From assembly GCA_022478985.1 (NCBI GenBank), contig JAKSZP010010594.1, forward strand, positions 62,001 to 126,000: DNA of 64,000 bases, written 5' to 3'. Shown here in pieces: positions 31,960 to 44,190 of this stretch. The notes under the pieces were generated by a model that worked only from the letters and a program-made list of their open reading frames with translations, ran no database searches and was not told the DNA's origin. Position 1 is the first letter of the stretch. The number at the start of each line of letters is the position of its first letter. Source of the DNA: Massospora cicadina. Taxonomy: Eukaryota; Entomophthoromycota; Entomophthoromycetes; Entomophthorales; Entomophthoraceae. The translations under genes and the position numbers were made by a program.

Positions 31960-32340
31960 CGGGTAAGAACACATTTTTGATGGACTCCCAAGTGTTAATA
32001 TGCTCTTAAGAAATAAAATCTTGTTTAACCACTGCCCTTGTTCTTCTTCGTGCTGATAAATAAAACGCTTTTTTTGGCTTGTGACGCCTCTGGCACAGCG
32101 GTTGGCGCTGTTCTTTTACAAATAACATGAGGGGTGGTATCATCCTGTAGATTACATATCTAAGAAGTTTGGTTCACAGAGTGCGCATGGTCCATCCATG
32201 ATAAAGAGTTAGCCTGTGTTTCATAATTGTTGATGCACTGGAAGTACCTTTTATAAGGCTTGAACCTACTGAGATTATGCGCATGGATCATAAATCACTT
32301 ATCAACTATCACAAAGCAAAAGTTGGCACTGAGTCAAGCC
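31960..32340 (+). pseudogene. G5 RNase H remnant
   Basis: FLACDASGTAVGAVLLQ at about 32072-32125 holds the first catalytic Asp. About 32195-32215 reads IHDKELACV with the Glu. A decayed third box near 32285-32300 (WIINHLSTI) follows. It is collinear with G6's CDASVAALSAILFQ and IYDKELATML. Broken by several stops. Confidence 0.7.
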
Positions 32341-32689
32341 TGGTCTTCACCGTGATTTCCTAAGCTTTGACTAAAAATGTGAATTTTACAAGGGGCACCC
32401 AGATTTTATCTGACATCCTAAGCCATAATCAACCAATGGCCCCATTCTGAATACAAACTCTGACTTGTTCATGGCAATTCCCCCAAACAGATCATGTCTA
32501 CTCCACATCCAGCCATTGCTATGGTCTCCTACCAACCTAAAAGTCTAAATCCAATATTCTGAGGTTTTAAAGCCCCCCATTACCCTATTAACTCTTATAA
32601 ACCAATTATTGAAGGTATTCCTTCTGACTCAGTCCTGGCATCTTCTGTAGAAGAAGGTCTTTGCCTTGATGCTGTTTTGGCATCCCAGG

Positions 32690-33860
32690 CTTCAGACCCT
32701 GAAGGTCTAAACTTTTTGACAAAGATTTAAATTGGTAAAACCTTTATGGATGGTATTACCAAAGTAATAGGGTAACCTATCTTCGTGACAAAGTAGTGGT
32801 ACCTCTTTCCTGAGTTTCTGCGTCATAAGGAAACATAATGATCCACCTACCATAGAGTATCCCTGAAGAAAAATATGACTTAACTTGATCAAACGTGATT
32901 ACAATTGGAAAGGGCTGACCAAAAGAGGAATCTGAATGGAATGAACAATGCTTATCTGTGCTTGGTCCAAATCATATTGGACTTGATGGATGGTCTCCTC
33001 CACATTCTTCATCAAGCAGTAGGGGTATAGACTTTAAATTTAGTGTACTTCATTGTGAGTTTGCTAACTTCCTGTGAGTGCAACTCAATTATGATGGTTG
33101 TAGATTTTTATACAAAATATGACATTTTCTTCCATTGCTTGAATTCAACTACAGATGAGGACATGTCATGTTTGTTTGTGGTGCATGTCTTTTACCCTAT
33201 TTTGTGTGCCTCAGGAAGCCGTCAGTGAGTGAGGACCTCAGTTTGCCTTGCAATTTTGTGAGGACCTGTGTTATATGATATAAATTAACCTTTTAGATCG
33301 TCGGCCTATCACCCTTAATCCAATGACCAAATAGAGCGCACTAACAAGTCTTTATAGAAGTATCTTAAATGCTATGATACTGCCTCCCAGGACCCAAGGG
33401 CAGCCGACCTTTCTCTAGCCTAAAACTTATACAACTCCCTTCACACAATAAAAGAGGTATCGCCTATGTATGATAACTTGGTATATAACCCTGCCTTTAC
33501 TATTGGACCTCAAATGCGCAGCAACATTTTATCAGTAAATAACTTTGTGATGCATATCCAGAAGGTGCATCAACAGATTCAGAACCAGTTGCATGAATCA
33601 ACTAATAATGCTAAGTGCGGTTTGCAGACAAAAAGTGGCGCGAGTCTCATTAATACCAGGAAGATGACTTAGTAATAGTAGACCAATAAACCTGCACCTT
33701 AAAGTACCATGTTAAAAACTGTTTTGCAAGTGAGAAGGCCCATTTTATATCACTAAATAAAAGAACAACGGAACTTTTTTCAAATTGAGCTGCCCCACAC
33801 TGTAAAATTAATACCACCTTTCACACCTCCTCACTTTACCTTTTCATACAAGAAACTGAT
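32690..33860 (+). pseudogene. G5 gypsy integrase remnant
   Basis: Best-kept part is SAYHP-stop-SNDQIERTNKSL at 33303-33353, the third catalytic motif with Glu (family form SAYHPQSNGQIER). A FALNLYNSLHTIK-like segment and the 33466-33672 ORF follow. The stretch EDDLVIVDQ (about 33660) and LPHTVKLIPPFTPPHF (about 33790-33838) fit the C-terminal LPxxxKIHPVFHxSLL region. G6's LTR interrupts the element at 33874. Confidence 0.75.
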
Positions 33861-33873
33861 GGAGATAATCTCA

Positions 33874-34865
33874 TGATTGCCATGGAGCTTACTAATAATG
33901 ATTATACTGGACTTACATAAGGAGAAGCTACCATCCACAGCACCAGTAATAATACTAAAGGTAAAACCATTCACGCTGTTTGGTGCAAGGTAATAGGCAA
34001 AATGTTAGAACTCTCCAGTAAAATCATAGAAAAATATATCATGGCTGCTAATTGATTCCTCATACTTTCTAATTTAAAGCTAATTTGTAATTAATGGCTC
34101 TTATCCTAAACTAAGGAAAGTAAAAAAAGCGAAATTGGAGCGACAGCTGAACCTGATGTGGACTTCTGCCCCATAATTTAGAAAAGTGAGGGAACAAACG
34201 GAGTGGTGCATTAACGCCTGGTTTTCTCTCATAATTAAGTTTTGACAGCTTTACATTCTAAGGTGCTACCAAATTTTTATTTAATATGACCTGACCAACC
34301 ACTCATTATCAAAAAATCTTCATAAAGGTTTGGTGGTGCAATTCCGCCTAGTGAGTCAGTGACAATTTGTCCAATGGCTGACAGGGCGCGCCCAAGGCCA
34401 GAGCAGATAAGGGCGGTCCAATTTCAAATAAAGTGGATTTTGCACACCTAAACCCGTTGGGTCAGGCTCTCCTTCACTGGTAGTGAGGAGGTAACTTGGA
34501 AGGTCAATTTTTGAGTTAAGGTTGAACCAACTATTAAATCTCATTAAATATCAACTTACCCACATCATTGAGACTTTACCTAGGGGAAGTCTTCAGAAAT
34601 AGTAGGAATATATAATCTTCTTGTTGGAAATGGCTTCTTCCCAACGCCTCCTCCTGACACATCCTCTTGATCTTCTCCACCAACTCCTTGGTGGTAAAAA
34701 AGGGTGCAATAGGACGACCTTCAGGGGGTAGTCTCTCACACAACTCTCAACAACGTGGGCTAAATTTCCCTTGTTGTGAAATGGTTAGAAGCCTCTTTGG
34801 ACGCCTTCTTAGTTTTTAAGGGATTTTTCCTTCTTGTGACGCTGGGAGTTCTCCTAGGACTTACA
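33874..34865 (-). repeat. G6 3' LTR
   Basis: About 990 bp aligning with 42017-42997. Landmarks are CATGGAGCTT, GGTGCAAGG / TGTGCAAGG, ATATCATGGCTGCTAATT, GCCTAGTGAG(T/C)CAGTGAC, GGCTGACAGGGC, AAGGCCAGAGCAG and CACCAACTCCTTGGTGGT. It starts TGATTGCCATGG and ends CTTACA. It carries block X on the minus strand at 34620-34790. The copies are strongly diverged. Confidence 0.8.
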
Positions 34866-34984
34866 TTATCCTTTTATATTTTAACAGGGGGAGTGTCACC
34901 ACCAGGAACCTGCACAAGAGCGATTATAATTCGCCTTGGCCAGTTTGATGAACAGTAGGGAAGCAACCTTCTGGGGGAGGACGA
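34866..34984 (-). other. G6 3' untranslated region
   Basis: Short non-coding link between the chromodomain end and the LTR. On the plus strand, TTATCCTTTTATATTTT next to the LTR end is the complement of a weak A-rich polypurine tract. Confidence 0.4.
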
Positions 34985-35260
34985 GTAGCCTCAGGGTATG
35001 CTAGATGGAAGACCTCCAAAACCTCATGACAATGGACACAATCGTTGGCAGTTACCCAGCTATATTTTCAGGAAGGGAATCCCTTCCAGGCAGCAGGTAC
35101 TACACCAAGTAGCAGAATTATATGATGCCAAAATTTCATCAACGTCACCCTCTTCTGAATCTTCCACCAGGATAAGCTCAGGCACAAATGGTTCCTTCCC
35201 CTTAAAAGGGAACAACTGGGAAACTTGGAAGACACAATATGCTTTCAATGAGCAGAGAAG
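34985..35260 (-). pseudogene. G6 chromodomain-like C-terminal remnant
   Basis: Minus-strand ORF 35060-35248 reads YCVFQVSQLFPF (family form HPVFHVSLLEPY), then PELILVEDSEEGDVDEILASYNS, which matches the start of an integrase-linked chromodomain (YEVEEILDSR). It continues through LEGIPFLK (family WKGY) toward NSW-like sequence near 35040. In chromoviruses this module binds histone marks and steers insertion. The fit is partial and depends on frame changes. Confidence 0.55.
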
Positions 35261-36250
35261 GCCAAGATAAGGCCTAATTGTTCAAATTTTTGTCCACCAA
35301 GTGAGGTCCAGAGCTTTTTCAAATGAACTAATGTGAGAGAGCCCCATATTCAGGTGCTTCTAAACAGCATAACTACGGAACCCTCTGTGATATCATGGAT
35401 AGTAAGGCTTTTACAATCTGAAAAACGTATGTAATCATCACTTGCCTTAGTCAGGTGTTCCTAAATCAAGGATCTTATACTCTGGATCTGTTTCAAAAGC
35501 TCTTAGTTGGCAGGCACTATTGGGCGAGGGCAGGGGCCAACAAGGAATTATATTTTATAGCCCAGGGTGGCTTCATAGGAGGAGAAACCAGTTGATGAGT
35601 GGGTGACATTATTGCACGCAAACTTCATCAGGGAAGGCCAGTGACTCAGGTATCCTGAATGTCAGAGGCATAGCAGCGAAGATAAAGCTCAAGGATATAA
35701 TTAGCACTCTCCATCTGACTGTCAGACTGGGCTGGTATGAGGTGGAGCGGCAAAGCTTGATATTCAGGATGACCAGGAGCGCGGTATAAAAACAAGTGGT
35801 AAACAGGGCCCCCAATCACTTACCATCTCCTGAATTAGGCTGAACATGGAAAAACATGTTGAACAAAAAGCCAGGTCGTTTCATAAGAGGACATTGCTGA
35901 CAGACAGGGGGAAAATAGGGAGAATTTGGCAAAGCAGTCCACAACCACTGTAATTGCATTGAACACATTGGAGCTAGGAAGCTCAATAATAAGCCAACTG
36001 ATACCAGAATCTAGGGTCCTTCAGTCTGCTGTAGTGGATGGAGAAGACCATTCTAACCTGATCTATAAAACTTTTCCCATGAACATGTCACAAAAAAAAT
36101 AATAATCCAAGATGGGATACCTTTAGAGACTACCAATCAGTTGAACGTCTGCTTACCAATATTGAGGCACTTCATATTTCTGGGTGGCCCACTGCTGGAT
36201 GGTTATTGTGGGTGGGAATTGCTACACTAAACTGTCAGGACAAAGGGGGT
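35261..36250 (-). pseudogene. G6 gypsy integrase remnant
   Basis: Right to left on the minus strand: a GHPEI-MK...W zinc-finger start (about 36205-36120); CDMF (family CDVCQR, about 36100); ISWLIIELPSSNVFNAITVVVDCFAKF, whose first Asp is Leu (about 36005-35925); SDWGPCL (second motif SDRGxxF, about 35825); YQPQSDSQMESANYILELYLRCYASDIQDTW (third motif, about 35745-35640); LPLMKFACNNVTHSSTGFSSYEATLGYK (to about 35550). One of the most readable pol pieces in the window. Active-site changes and stops make it inactive. Confidence 0.85.
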
Positions 36251-36269
36251 GTTAATCCACTTATCTTTG

Positions 36270-38060
36270 GTAAAGAGGCCAGGGTTCCCAAAGCCCTGGG
36301 CAATGGATATAAACTGATTCACTTTAGTAAATTAAAGAATTCAACCAAGGAAAAAACTCCTAGGCTAGTGTATCTAAGTAAAGTTTGGTAAAAAGATAGA
36401 TCTGCCAAAATATATTTTATTAGGAGAAAGCCTTACACTATGTATATGGTAGGATGCTAAAGATGAGATTTGGAAGGGATTCATAATAGGCAGCAGTTGG
36501 AGAGTGGAAGGAGGAACATAAGGAATTTACTAGATGATAGGTGCCTAGCTTTATGGGAACTGTTGGCTTAGTTTACTGTTATTTTATAACAAATATAATA
36601 ATAAGAATGGATCCAATTTCCAGTATTTTTGGGGAATTATTAAGCATGTCCAAGCCAAGACCTAAGCCTAGTTTGTTACTTCATGGATTCTTCAATACTC
36701 TGGTCATGTCGTTTAAACAATATTTGATCACCTTTTCAGATCAGGTTCAGATTATGATATTAGGAAGTTTAGAAAAGAAATTAGGGATTATCCCCATTAG
36801 TAATTACAATCCAAGATTTGAATTGGATTTGAATCTCATCAGCCATTTTAATTGATTATTAAATTTGGCCATAATCCTGACAACAACGTTGGGGAGAAAC
36901 CCTCACCCTACTCCATAACAAGTTTATATCCTTGTTTAAAAATTTACACTTTTTAAACGGTTCAGGAGTTTGGCTAGTGTGCCATGATCAACATTATTAA
37001 GAATGATGACCCCTTGCTATGTTGCCATCATTGGCAACCATCCTACTGTAATTTTGCTGCAGCAATTCGCAAATAAGCATACCAATAACTTCATTAGGAG
37101 GAGTACCAACTTCAGTAGATCATCCCCTTCATCCTTTCCCAGGGTGGACTTGACTGACCCTTGTGATCCCTACCTGGGATACTCAGTTTTCTTCCCCTTG
37201 TTATTAGGTAACCAGTTGAAGTGCTCATGAAGGATCCCTTGTAGCTCCAGGTGTTGAGTGATAGCGCTGAACACTCCCTAGATGCTTTACCTAGCATCTA
37301 TTCATTGGGGATCTTTTCGTCATTTCAGAATTACAAGAGCAATCTAAATTTAAAAGAATAAGAATAAGCAAAAACTGATTTTATATAAAAATAAAGATGT
37401 AATTTTATAGGCGATCATCTCACCTAACTGCTCTTCACAGTCTCTGGATTTATATAGGATTCTAGGGTAGTAAAAAACATAATATAAGGATAAACCTTAA
37501 ACAACATCAGTATCACCTGCTGGGAACTCAAAATTTATCCCTAAAAAAATCCTCAGCATTGTCTTCAAGAAACCCTAATTAAAATCTCCAGCATTATTAG
37601 ACAGCAATCATAAATAGAAGTTTATGTTATCATCCGTTGTTAAACCTTAAATAATTTATGTAAATTTTTCCTTGTCCTTTAGTTATCAGTAAATTCTATA
37701 GAGACTTAAAATATCAAACTGTCAATTTATCCTAGGCATTAGTTGTTGGTCAATTAAATATTAAATGCTATTAAGATTTGTCCTTAATATTTTTATGATG
37801 ACTAATAGATAGCTAGTCTTCAATTGAAGTGTATAGCTGTTCCAGTACTGAAAGCCAGGTGTCAAAGGAATTTAATTGAGTAAGTTAGTTAACAAGGGTG
37901 CCCTGTATAATCCAATTAATTGTAGTACATTATAACATCAAAGTTAAAACTCTCATAATAGATAAATTATTAGAAGCAATGTAAAATTAATAAATTACAG
38001 ATTTTGTTGAAATAATTATAATCTGTCTAAACCTTTTCAACACCCTCTTTAATCACATAA
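36270..38060. other. Unexplained ~1.8-kb insert in G6
   Basis: Lies between the G6 integrase zinc finger (about 36.2 kb) and RNase H (from about 38.37 kb), where related elements have only a few hundred bases. AT-rich; ORFs 36541-36855 and 37003-37230 carry no recognised motif. I could not see terminal repeats or a target duplication. It could be a solo LTR of a family not otherwise present, or two overlapping insertions. Confidence 0.4.
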
Positions 38061-38369
38061 TAAGTTTGCTTGTGACCTAGCAGTACCAGCTGATCAAACA
38101 GTTTTAGCCCCTCCAAGAAGGTTGTCTGTCCAGCTAGTACTCGCACAACCAAAAGCATATTGGATCTCAGTCAGAGTCAGAAATTTTGGGTGAAGCAATG
38201 GGTGGAAATTGAACAGGTGGAATCACCGTGGTCAACTCCTGTGTTTCTTAACTTATAGGTCTTAAAGAGTGATTATGAATCAACAGTTTAGGGAGAATTT
38301 ACAGGGCACTCTTCACGAGCTCTTATTATACAAAAGAAGTTACAAATATTGAAAAATGACTGGGTTTGA

Positions 38370-38740
38370 CAATGTGCCAAATTCTGTGGCTTCTTAAAAT
38401 ACATAAGTGCTTGGCGGTCCGTCCTGAAAACAACTTCATGTGGTACTCCTTGAAGAAGATACCACTATTGGTGAGTGACTACAACATCGTGGCAAGCTCC
38501 TTGTCATATATGGCCTAGGATTGCTCCATGGAGAAGAACTTCCATGAGAAGTAGGCAAAGGTATGCTCCACCCCATTAGATTCCTGAAACAAGATAGCAC
38601 TTAATGCGGCCACAGAGGCATCACATGCAAATATAAATAGCTATGATAGACTGGCATGATTGAGAGCTGGAGGTGCCACAAATACTTCTTTGATCACCTC
38701 AAACGTTCATTGGCAAGCCTCTGTCCATTTGAAGAGGACA
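38370..38740 (-). pseudogene. G6 RNase H remnant
   Basis: Minus strand reads CDASVAALSAILFQESNGVEHTFAYFSWKF (about 38630-38535) and then AIYDKELATML (about 38510-38480), the first and second RNase H boxes with Asp and Glu present. A SGRTAKHLCIL segment near 38410 follows. Collinear with G5. Confidence 0.75.
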
Positions 38741-39480
38741 TTCTTCTACGTTAGGGGATGAAGAGGTGACGCCAGCTGAGAGAGCTTTGGAGACATTTGC
38801 TTCAAGAATTAATGGTACCCAGGAAGCTTTACAGCTGCTTCTGGGTGGTGGGCATGGGCCATGAAAAATGTCTTCAAGTTTAGTAGGAACGGCAACTCAT
38901 CCTTCAGTCCAGGTTACCCAATAAAGGTGACTCTTCCTTAAAAACTCGCACTTAAAAGGCTTCACATAAAGGTCTGCCTTCTGCAGCTCAACCAGTACTG
39001 CCTCCATGTACTTTGCATGTCATTTGGGAGTAGGAAAAAACACCATTTAAAAAAATGTATGCCACATCACAGGTGAAGTGAAGGTCACCTATAACGTCGT
39101 TAATCATATTCTGGAATGTGGCTGGCGTAATCTTGAGAACAGAGGGCATTACGCTGAACTTAATTACCCATTAGTACAAATGGCTGCAAGCCATCCTGGT
39201 ACTCTGATATCCAGTTTTAATTAAAGGCGTTAATAAGGTCAGGATTGGAAAACACCTGGTATTTGGCAATGGCCTGTCCGATGGTTTGTTCAAAGGGAAG
39301 TGGATAAGGATTGTGCACCGTGATATTATTCAAATGGGCGAAGTCCACGCAAGGGCGCAAAATACCAGCATACTTTTGGGCAAAAATGATGGGTAATGAT
39401 GGGATAAATTTTCTAAATACACACTCTTTCTGGAGCATGTCATCTAACCACACTTCCAGGGACTCATCTTCTTGATCCAT
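38741..39480 (-). pseudogene. G6 gypsy reverse transcriptase remnant
   Basis: The 87-codon open stretch 39217-39480 reads GILRPCVDFAHLNNITVHNPYPLPFEQTIGQAIAKYQVFSNPDLINAFN, the RT fingers/palm start with the first catalytic Asp region. Leftward, about 39120-39050 reads NDVIGDL then AYIFLNGVFSYS, where the YxDDI box is destroyed. The thumb continues to about 38750. Confidence 0.85.
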
Positions 39481-41995
39481 ATAAGGTTACAGAGGCCAGT
39501 TTTATCTAATTAAGTCCATCATTAGAAGGAAGGCCAGGAATCAGGATTTCACCAAATTCTCTTGTCCTCAGAGATTCAACTCCATCAATTTTCCAGGCTT
39601 CATCAGAAGGAGAGCTTAAATTATCTCAATCTATCAACGTTAATAAGAACAATCAGCTTAATCCTGATTAATTGATTGAAGATTCAATCGCACAGAGATT
39701 AATTAGCATTGATAGATTATGAACCAAATCTAAGTCTATAGCTATCTCACCCTTTCAATAATAAAGAATTAGGTCGTTTTTTAACCTATTTTTACTTCAA
39801 TTTATCGCTTTTTGGAGAATCCATTTAGATTAACTTTGAGAGAAAACCTGCCCCATAGGAAATGTAATTCAGAACTTCCAGACCAGGTCATACTCAGTAG
39901 TATATTGGGAGATAATTAGCTTTATTCATGTATAAAAATTTTGGTGCTGTAATAATACTTATGAGAAATTAATGGTAAGATAGTGGGGAAGTTAGTTGCA
40001 GATCAAAGCCACCTCTCTAGTGGAGAATTTTCAATGAGAAGAGACTTGCAAAGAAGTGGGGGTTCTCAAAGGACAAGAGTGTAGCTTCAGGTTAATAATT
40101 ACCTATCAACGACGCCATAAAACTACCCAATTATGATGGAAAACAAAAAACTAACACTGTGATAAACTGGGAACAGAGACATACTTATGCATAGAGAATG
40201 AAACAGGAAATCTCACTGCATAAAAAACTCATAGGAGCTATAGAAGCGTTTAATACCAAAGATCTTACCTCAAGATCTAGATCCTGAGCCACTTTCAAGC
40301 TCATGAAATTTCCTGCTCCTCCTATATCCTAGAAATTCTCAACCAAACCCATATAGTATCTCAACTGAATATTAACTGGCAATAAAAAGTAAGCATGATT
40401 TTGTTTATCTGTATCTTCAGGGGCATAGCTGGTAGGGAGGGGTGACCACTGGGATATATAATATACTAACGTCAAGGGGAGAACTTTTGCTCCTGCTATA
40501 TGGCTACCTCAACTCTTCCAGTTGTGCTGCTGACAACACATATACTATTGATACAAAACATTCATTTCCAAGAGGCGTCAGGTACAACAGAAGGTGTTAA
40601 CTCATCATAACACATTACTGCAACCCCAGGAGAGAGTGGAACTGGAGCTGGAACAAACAACACATCCATGCTTGTGACCCGCCTAAACTGGACATGCAGT
40701 GGGAAGAATTATGAAAAGAACTCTTTTACTCTTGGAACGGGGTTATATGTTAAGATTATCTGGGTCAGAAGATAGTCTGTAACCATAAAAGGGAAACGTT
40801 GATCTAGTAAAAGGGGTATCATTCCGTAAACTACCATCCTAACTGCTAATACTTCATTCCTAGTTGAGGTCAGCCTTGGCTAAAGGATTATGCTCAGCAT
40901 TAACCTTGGGATTGAGTCAGATATTAGATCTCGCTCACCCAATGTTTTGCATTACAAGGTTAATAGTTTGTCTAAAGAGAGAACTGATTTTGGGATGCTA
41001 ATCTAATGGCTAGTGGATTGTAATTATTGATACAAATTTATTACATGATGAATTTAACAATTGGATTACCTTTTTGAGAACTGATCCATTGCTGAATTGA
41101 TGAAACTATAAAAACTTTAAATTGACCAGTTGATTAATTGTCAATATGAGACCAAAATAGGAGGTAATCAAATTGAAGCATATCCATTTAAGGTTAAATT
41201 GATCCACATCAAGAGGCTGCCTCACATGTGATATTTAAACTATATCTAATGAATGTAATTAATTACCCATAAGCTGATGAATGCCATATGGTATAGCCTT
41301 TTGTAAAAACCCACCACTTCAGCCTCAAGTAGCTCATAATCTCCACACCCCTTTTACCCATTATATTCCTTGTGATAATTATATACCAGTGTGATCACCA
41401 TATTCATATTTTGGCCACCCTATTTAAGGGCTGTTTTTTATTCTAATAAGATACCTTTCTTTAACTACCTTTATTAAGTTTTTAGTTAACAGTGGTTAGC
41501 TTAGCTTGTAGAGGTGGGACTCAAGATCCCCAGAGGTTAGGTGCTGGGTTAAAACACCTGGAGTGGTCAGTGCAACCAACTTCCAACCTTGAACTAGATG
41601 GAAACCCCGCAGGAACTTAAGCAACTAGCAACAAGAATGATGAACTAGAAAGATTGAAAGGGAAAAACTCTGAGGGAATCAATAGAGGTCGCAAACTAAA
41701 TCGTTGGACAAGTTCCAAAGAGGATCTATGAGCCATAACTAGTGGTTAAGCCTCAGAAGAAGACGCTGTCAGTCTTCTGGGTTGGTGAGTTGTCCTGAGA
41801 ATTTTTAGGGAAAGAATGCCAATGACAGTGAAAAAGAAAGGGCCAGCAGTCTTCATACTCTTTGTCCTGGCACACTGATAGAGTCACATACTATTGAGAG
41901 TGAAAAATTATCAACACCAACCAAGGATTAAGATCTCATCTCTATGATAAAACTAACGCACAAACTCACTTATGAAGAAAGGTGGAGAAGGACAC
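39481..41995 (-). pseudogene. G6 protease/gag region, mostly unreadable
   Basis: About 2.5 kb between RT and primer site, where protease and Gag belong. I see no DTG/DSG box or CCHC knuckle I would trust. Codon structure is lost. Annotated by position. Confidence 0.4.
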
Positions 41996-42001
41996 AAATT
42001 T

Positions 42002-42011
42002 GGGGTCACCC
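42002..42011 (-). other. G6 primer-binding site, tRNA-Trp type
   Basis: Plus strand GGGGTCACC(C) lies 5 bases before G6's 5' LTR. Its minus strand, GTGACCCC, preceded by a decayed TGG, matches the complement of the tRNA-Trp 3' end (CGGGGTCACCA, as known from animals and other eukaryotes). G3 shows the same site in decayed form. Confidence 0.5.
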
Positions 42012-42016
42012 CGTTA

Positions 42017-42997
42017 TGTCATGGAGCTTTCTGATAATAAGCTGGACTGCAATTCAATATGAGTTACCATACACAGCAACACCCAAAATACCTAAGGTAC
42101 AGCCATTAATAATGTTGTGTGCAAGGAGTTAGAGAAAACGTTAGAACTATCCAGGGCATTTAATAATTGGATATCATGGCTGCTAATTAACTCCACGAGC
42201 TTTTTTAAACTAGATTGGAATTTAAGATTTGTCTAAAAGTTATAGGAAAGTAAAAAGGTAATTTATAGCGAAAGCAGAACTTTGTTGGGGACTGCTGTCT
42301 TATAATTTAGAAGGGTGGTGAATAAGAAGAGGGGTGCATTGATGCCTGGGAATTTTCTCACAATTGAGTTTTGACATATTGACATGCTAAGGTTCTACCT
42401 ATGTTTATATTGATATGACTTAACCGTCCATTAAGTATTAAAAAAAGTTTACCAGAAAAGTTTTGGTAGTGCAACGCCTAGTGAGCCAGTGACCATTTAT
42501 CTGATGGCTGACAGGGCACAAACAAGGCCAGAGCAGGTAAGGACGGTCTAATTTCAAATCAAATGGGTTTGGCACAACTGAACCTATTAGGGAAGTCTTG
42601 CCTTCACTTTAGATAGGATTGAAGTTAGAGGGGCAAAGTTTGAGTCCATAATTGATTCAAAGGACTAAATCTCGTTTAATGTTGACTTACTCACACTATT
42701 GAGACTTAAAAAAGGAGAACTCTTCTGAAAAGGCGAGGAACTACAACATTCTTGTTGGCAATGGCTTCTGGTCACCACCATCTCCTGATACACTCCCTTG
42801 ATCTTCACCACCAACTCCTTGGTGGTGAGAAGAGGGGGCAACAGGACGACCTTCAGGGGGAAGGCTGTAACCTTTCTTCAACAACATGGGCTTTATCTCT
42901 GGTTGGTGAGGGGGTGAACAGCCTTTTTGGCCCCATTCTTGGTTCAGAAGAGATGTTCCTCTATTTTGAGAAGCAGGGGGTGCTCCCTAGACTTTTA
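42017..42997 (-). repeat. G6 5' LTR
   Basis: Partner of 33874-34865, starting TGTCATGGAGC, ending CTAGACTTTTA, with block X at 42760-42930 (minus). It is followed at once by AATAAGGGGGGAG, which I read as the polypurine tract of the host element G5. Confidence 0.8.
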
Positions 42998-42998
42998 A

Positions 42999-43010
42999 TA
43001 AGGGGGGAGC
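42999..43010 (+). other. G5 polypurine tract
   Basis: TAAGGGGGGAG directly precedes the G5 3' LTR and directly follows G6's right LTR. Confidence 0.55.
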
Positions 43011-44190
43011 ACATTAAAATTTGAAGTGGATATGAACCTAGACAAAGACAGTAAAATGTGGAGTGCACTACCAGGTATAAATGGAAGATATAACTAAATT
43101 AATAACAGATGGGTCCCTTCTAAGTTTACCAACTAGTTTGAACCAATCTATGTTTTTTAAAAAAGATAGACTAAATTCATAATCAACGGCCTCATACAAA
43201 ACTTTCACAATCACCACTAGCAAAATCCCAACTCAACACAAAAATATGCGTTAGCAAAAGCCCCTGAGGGGGGCGTGAGCCCAATTCTTCAATAGAAGGG
43301 TGATGTTAGGGCCCATGCTCCAGCTGTCAGTCTGAACAAGGCATCAAACCCTTTAAGAACAAAGAGGCATCTTCCCAAAAACCTTACCTTTCACTAAGTT
43401 GAATGGTCTAGGGAAAACCCTAGATAAGAGTTGGGTAGTGGCAGCTCTCCTTGACTTTCTCACCTAACTTTAAAGCTAATATATAGTACCAATCTATCAT
43501 TATTTAAAGCTTCCGAACAAAGAGTGCAGAAAATTCAAAAGTTCATTTCAAATTTAAAATTATAGGCATTCATGCATCATTAGCGTAGAAACCCCTGTTA
43601 AAAATATAATGTAATGAGGCGCACCTTTAGTTGGAAAAAAAAGTTTGATACCTGGGGTGGCCCCAAATGAAAAAATATATATTGCTCGAGAATATTTAAT
43701 TCCTTAAGATTAAAGGGAAGTATTTATAAACAAAAATTGATAGTATCAAAGAGTTCTAAGAAGTTAAAGGTATGGCGATTAGGTATAACCCAAAGTTAAC
43801 TAAAATGATACATAAATTTAAACTGCATGAGAATAGCGCAGGCATGATTTTAAGTGCTAGAACCCTATAGCCTAATTTATTTCCCTCTCTTTATAGTATA
43901 AAATCTTAACATGCACCTTAATAGTTAAGTTGTTTTCAGTAATCTCATGTAACCAATGTATGACATATTCTTGTAAAGCTTTTTTTATATAGTAAACTTA
44001 CGGACAATGGGACAAAATTTCTTGATCACCCCTTCCATGCCTTTTCTCCCAAGCTTCCTTTTCCCGCCCTTTTAGACCAGCGGTGCCTTGTGGACTCTGG
44101 ATTTTATTGTGGGTTCTTGCATACGCACAATGAAAGCAATCCTCCCTTGGCACGTCACGTTCCTTATATTATGGATTAGTTTGTAGCTAA
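43011..44190 (+). repeat. G5 3' LTR
   Basis: Partner of the split 5' LTR (25870-26593 plus 28471-28960), with landmarks in the same order and orientation. It is uninterrupted here and so shows the empty site of T1 near 43740. The length of about 1.18 kb is close to G7's 1163 bp. The first bases are CACATT, so the TG end is lost. A TTTATAGTATAA sequence near 43902 may be its promoter box. Confidence 0.7.

Noticed and set aside
33860..34060. A chromodomain-like reading on the plus strand just after the G5 integrase (GEATIHSTSNNTKGK...)
   Set aside because: The same DNA is part of G6's LTR (repeated at 42.02 kb, next to a primer site), so it belongs to G6 on the other strand. The resemblance is weak and needs a stop to be ignored.
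34866..34905. AACAGGGGGAGTGTCACC as a plus-strand polypurine tract and LTR start
   Set aside because: It falls inside G6's 3' untranslated region between its chromodomain and LTR; G5's 3' LTR is found instead at 43011.
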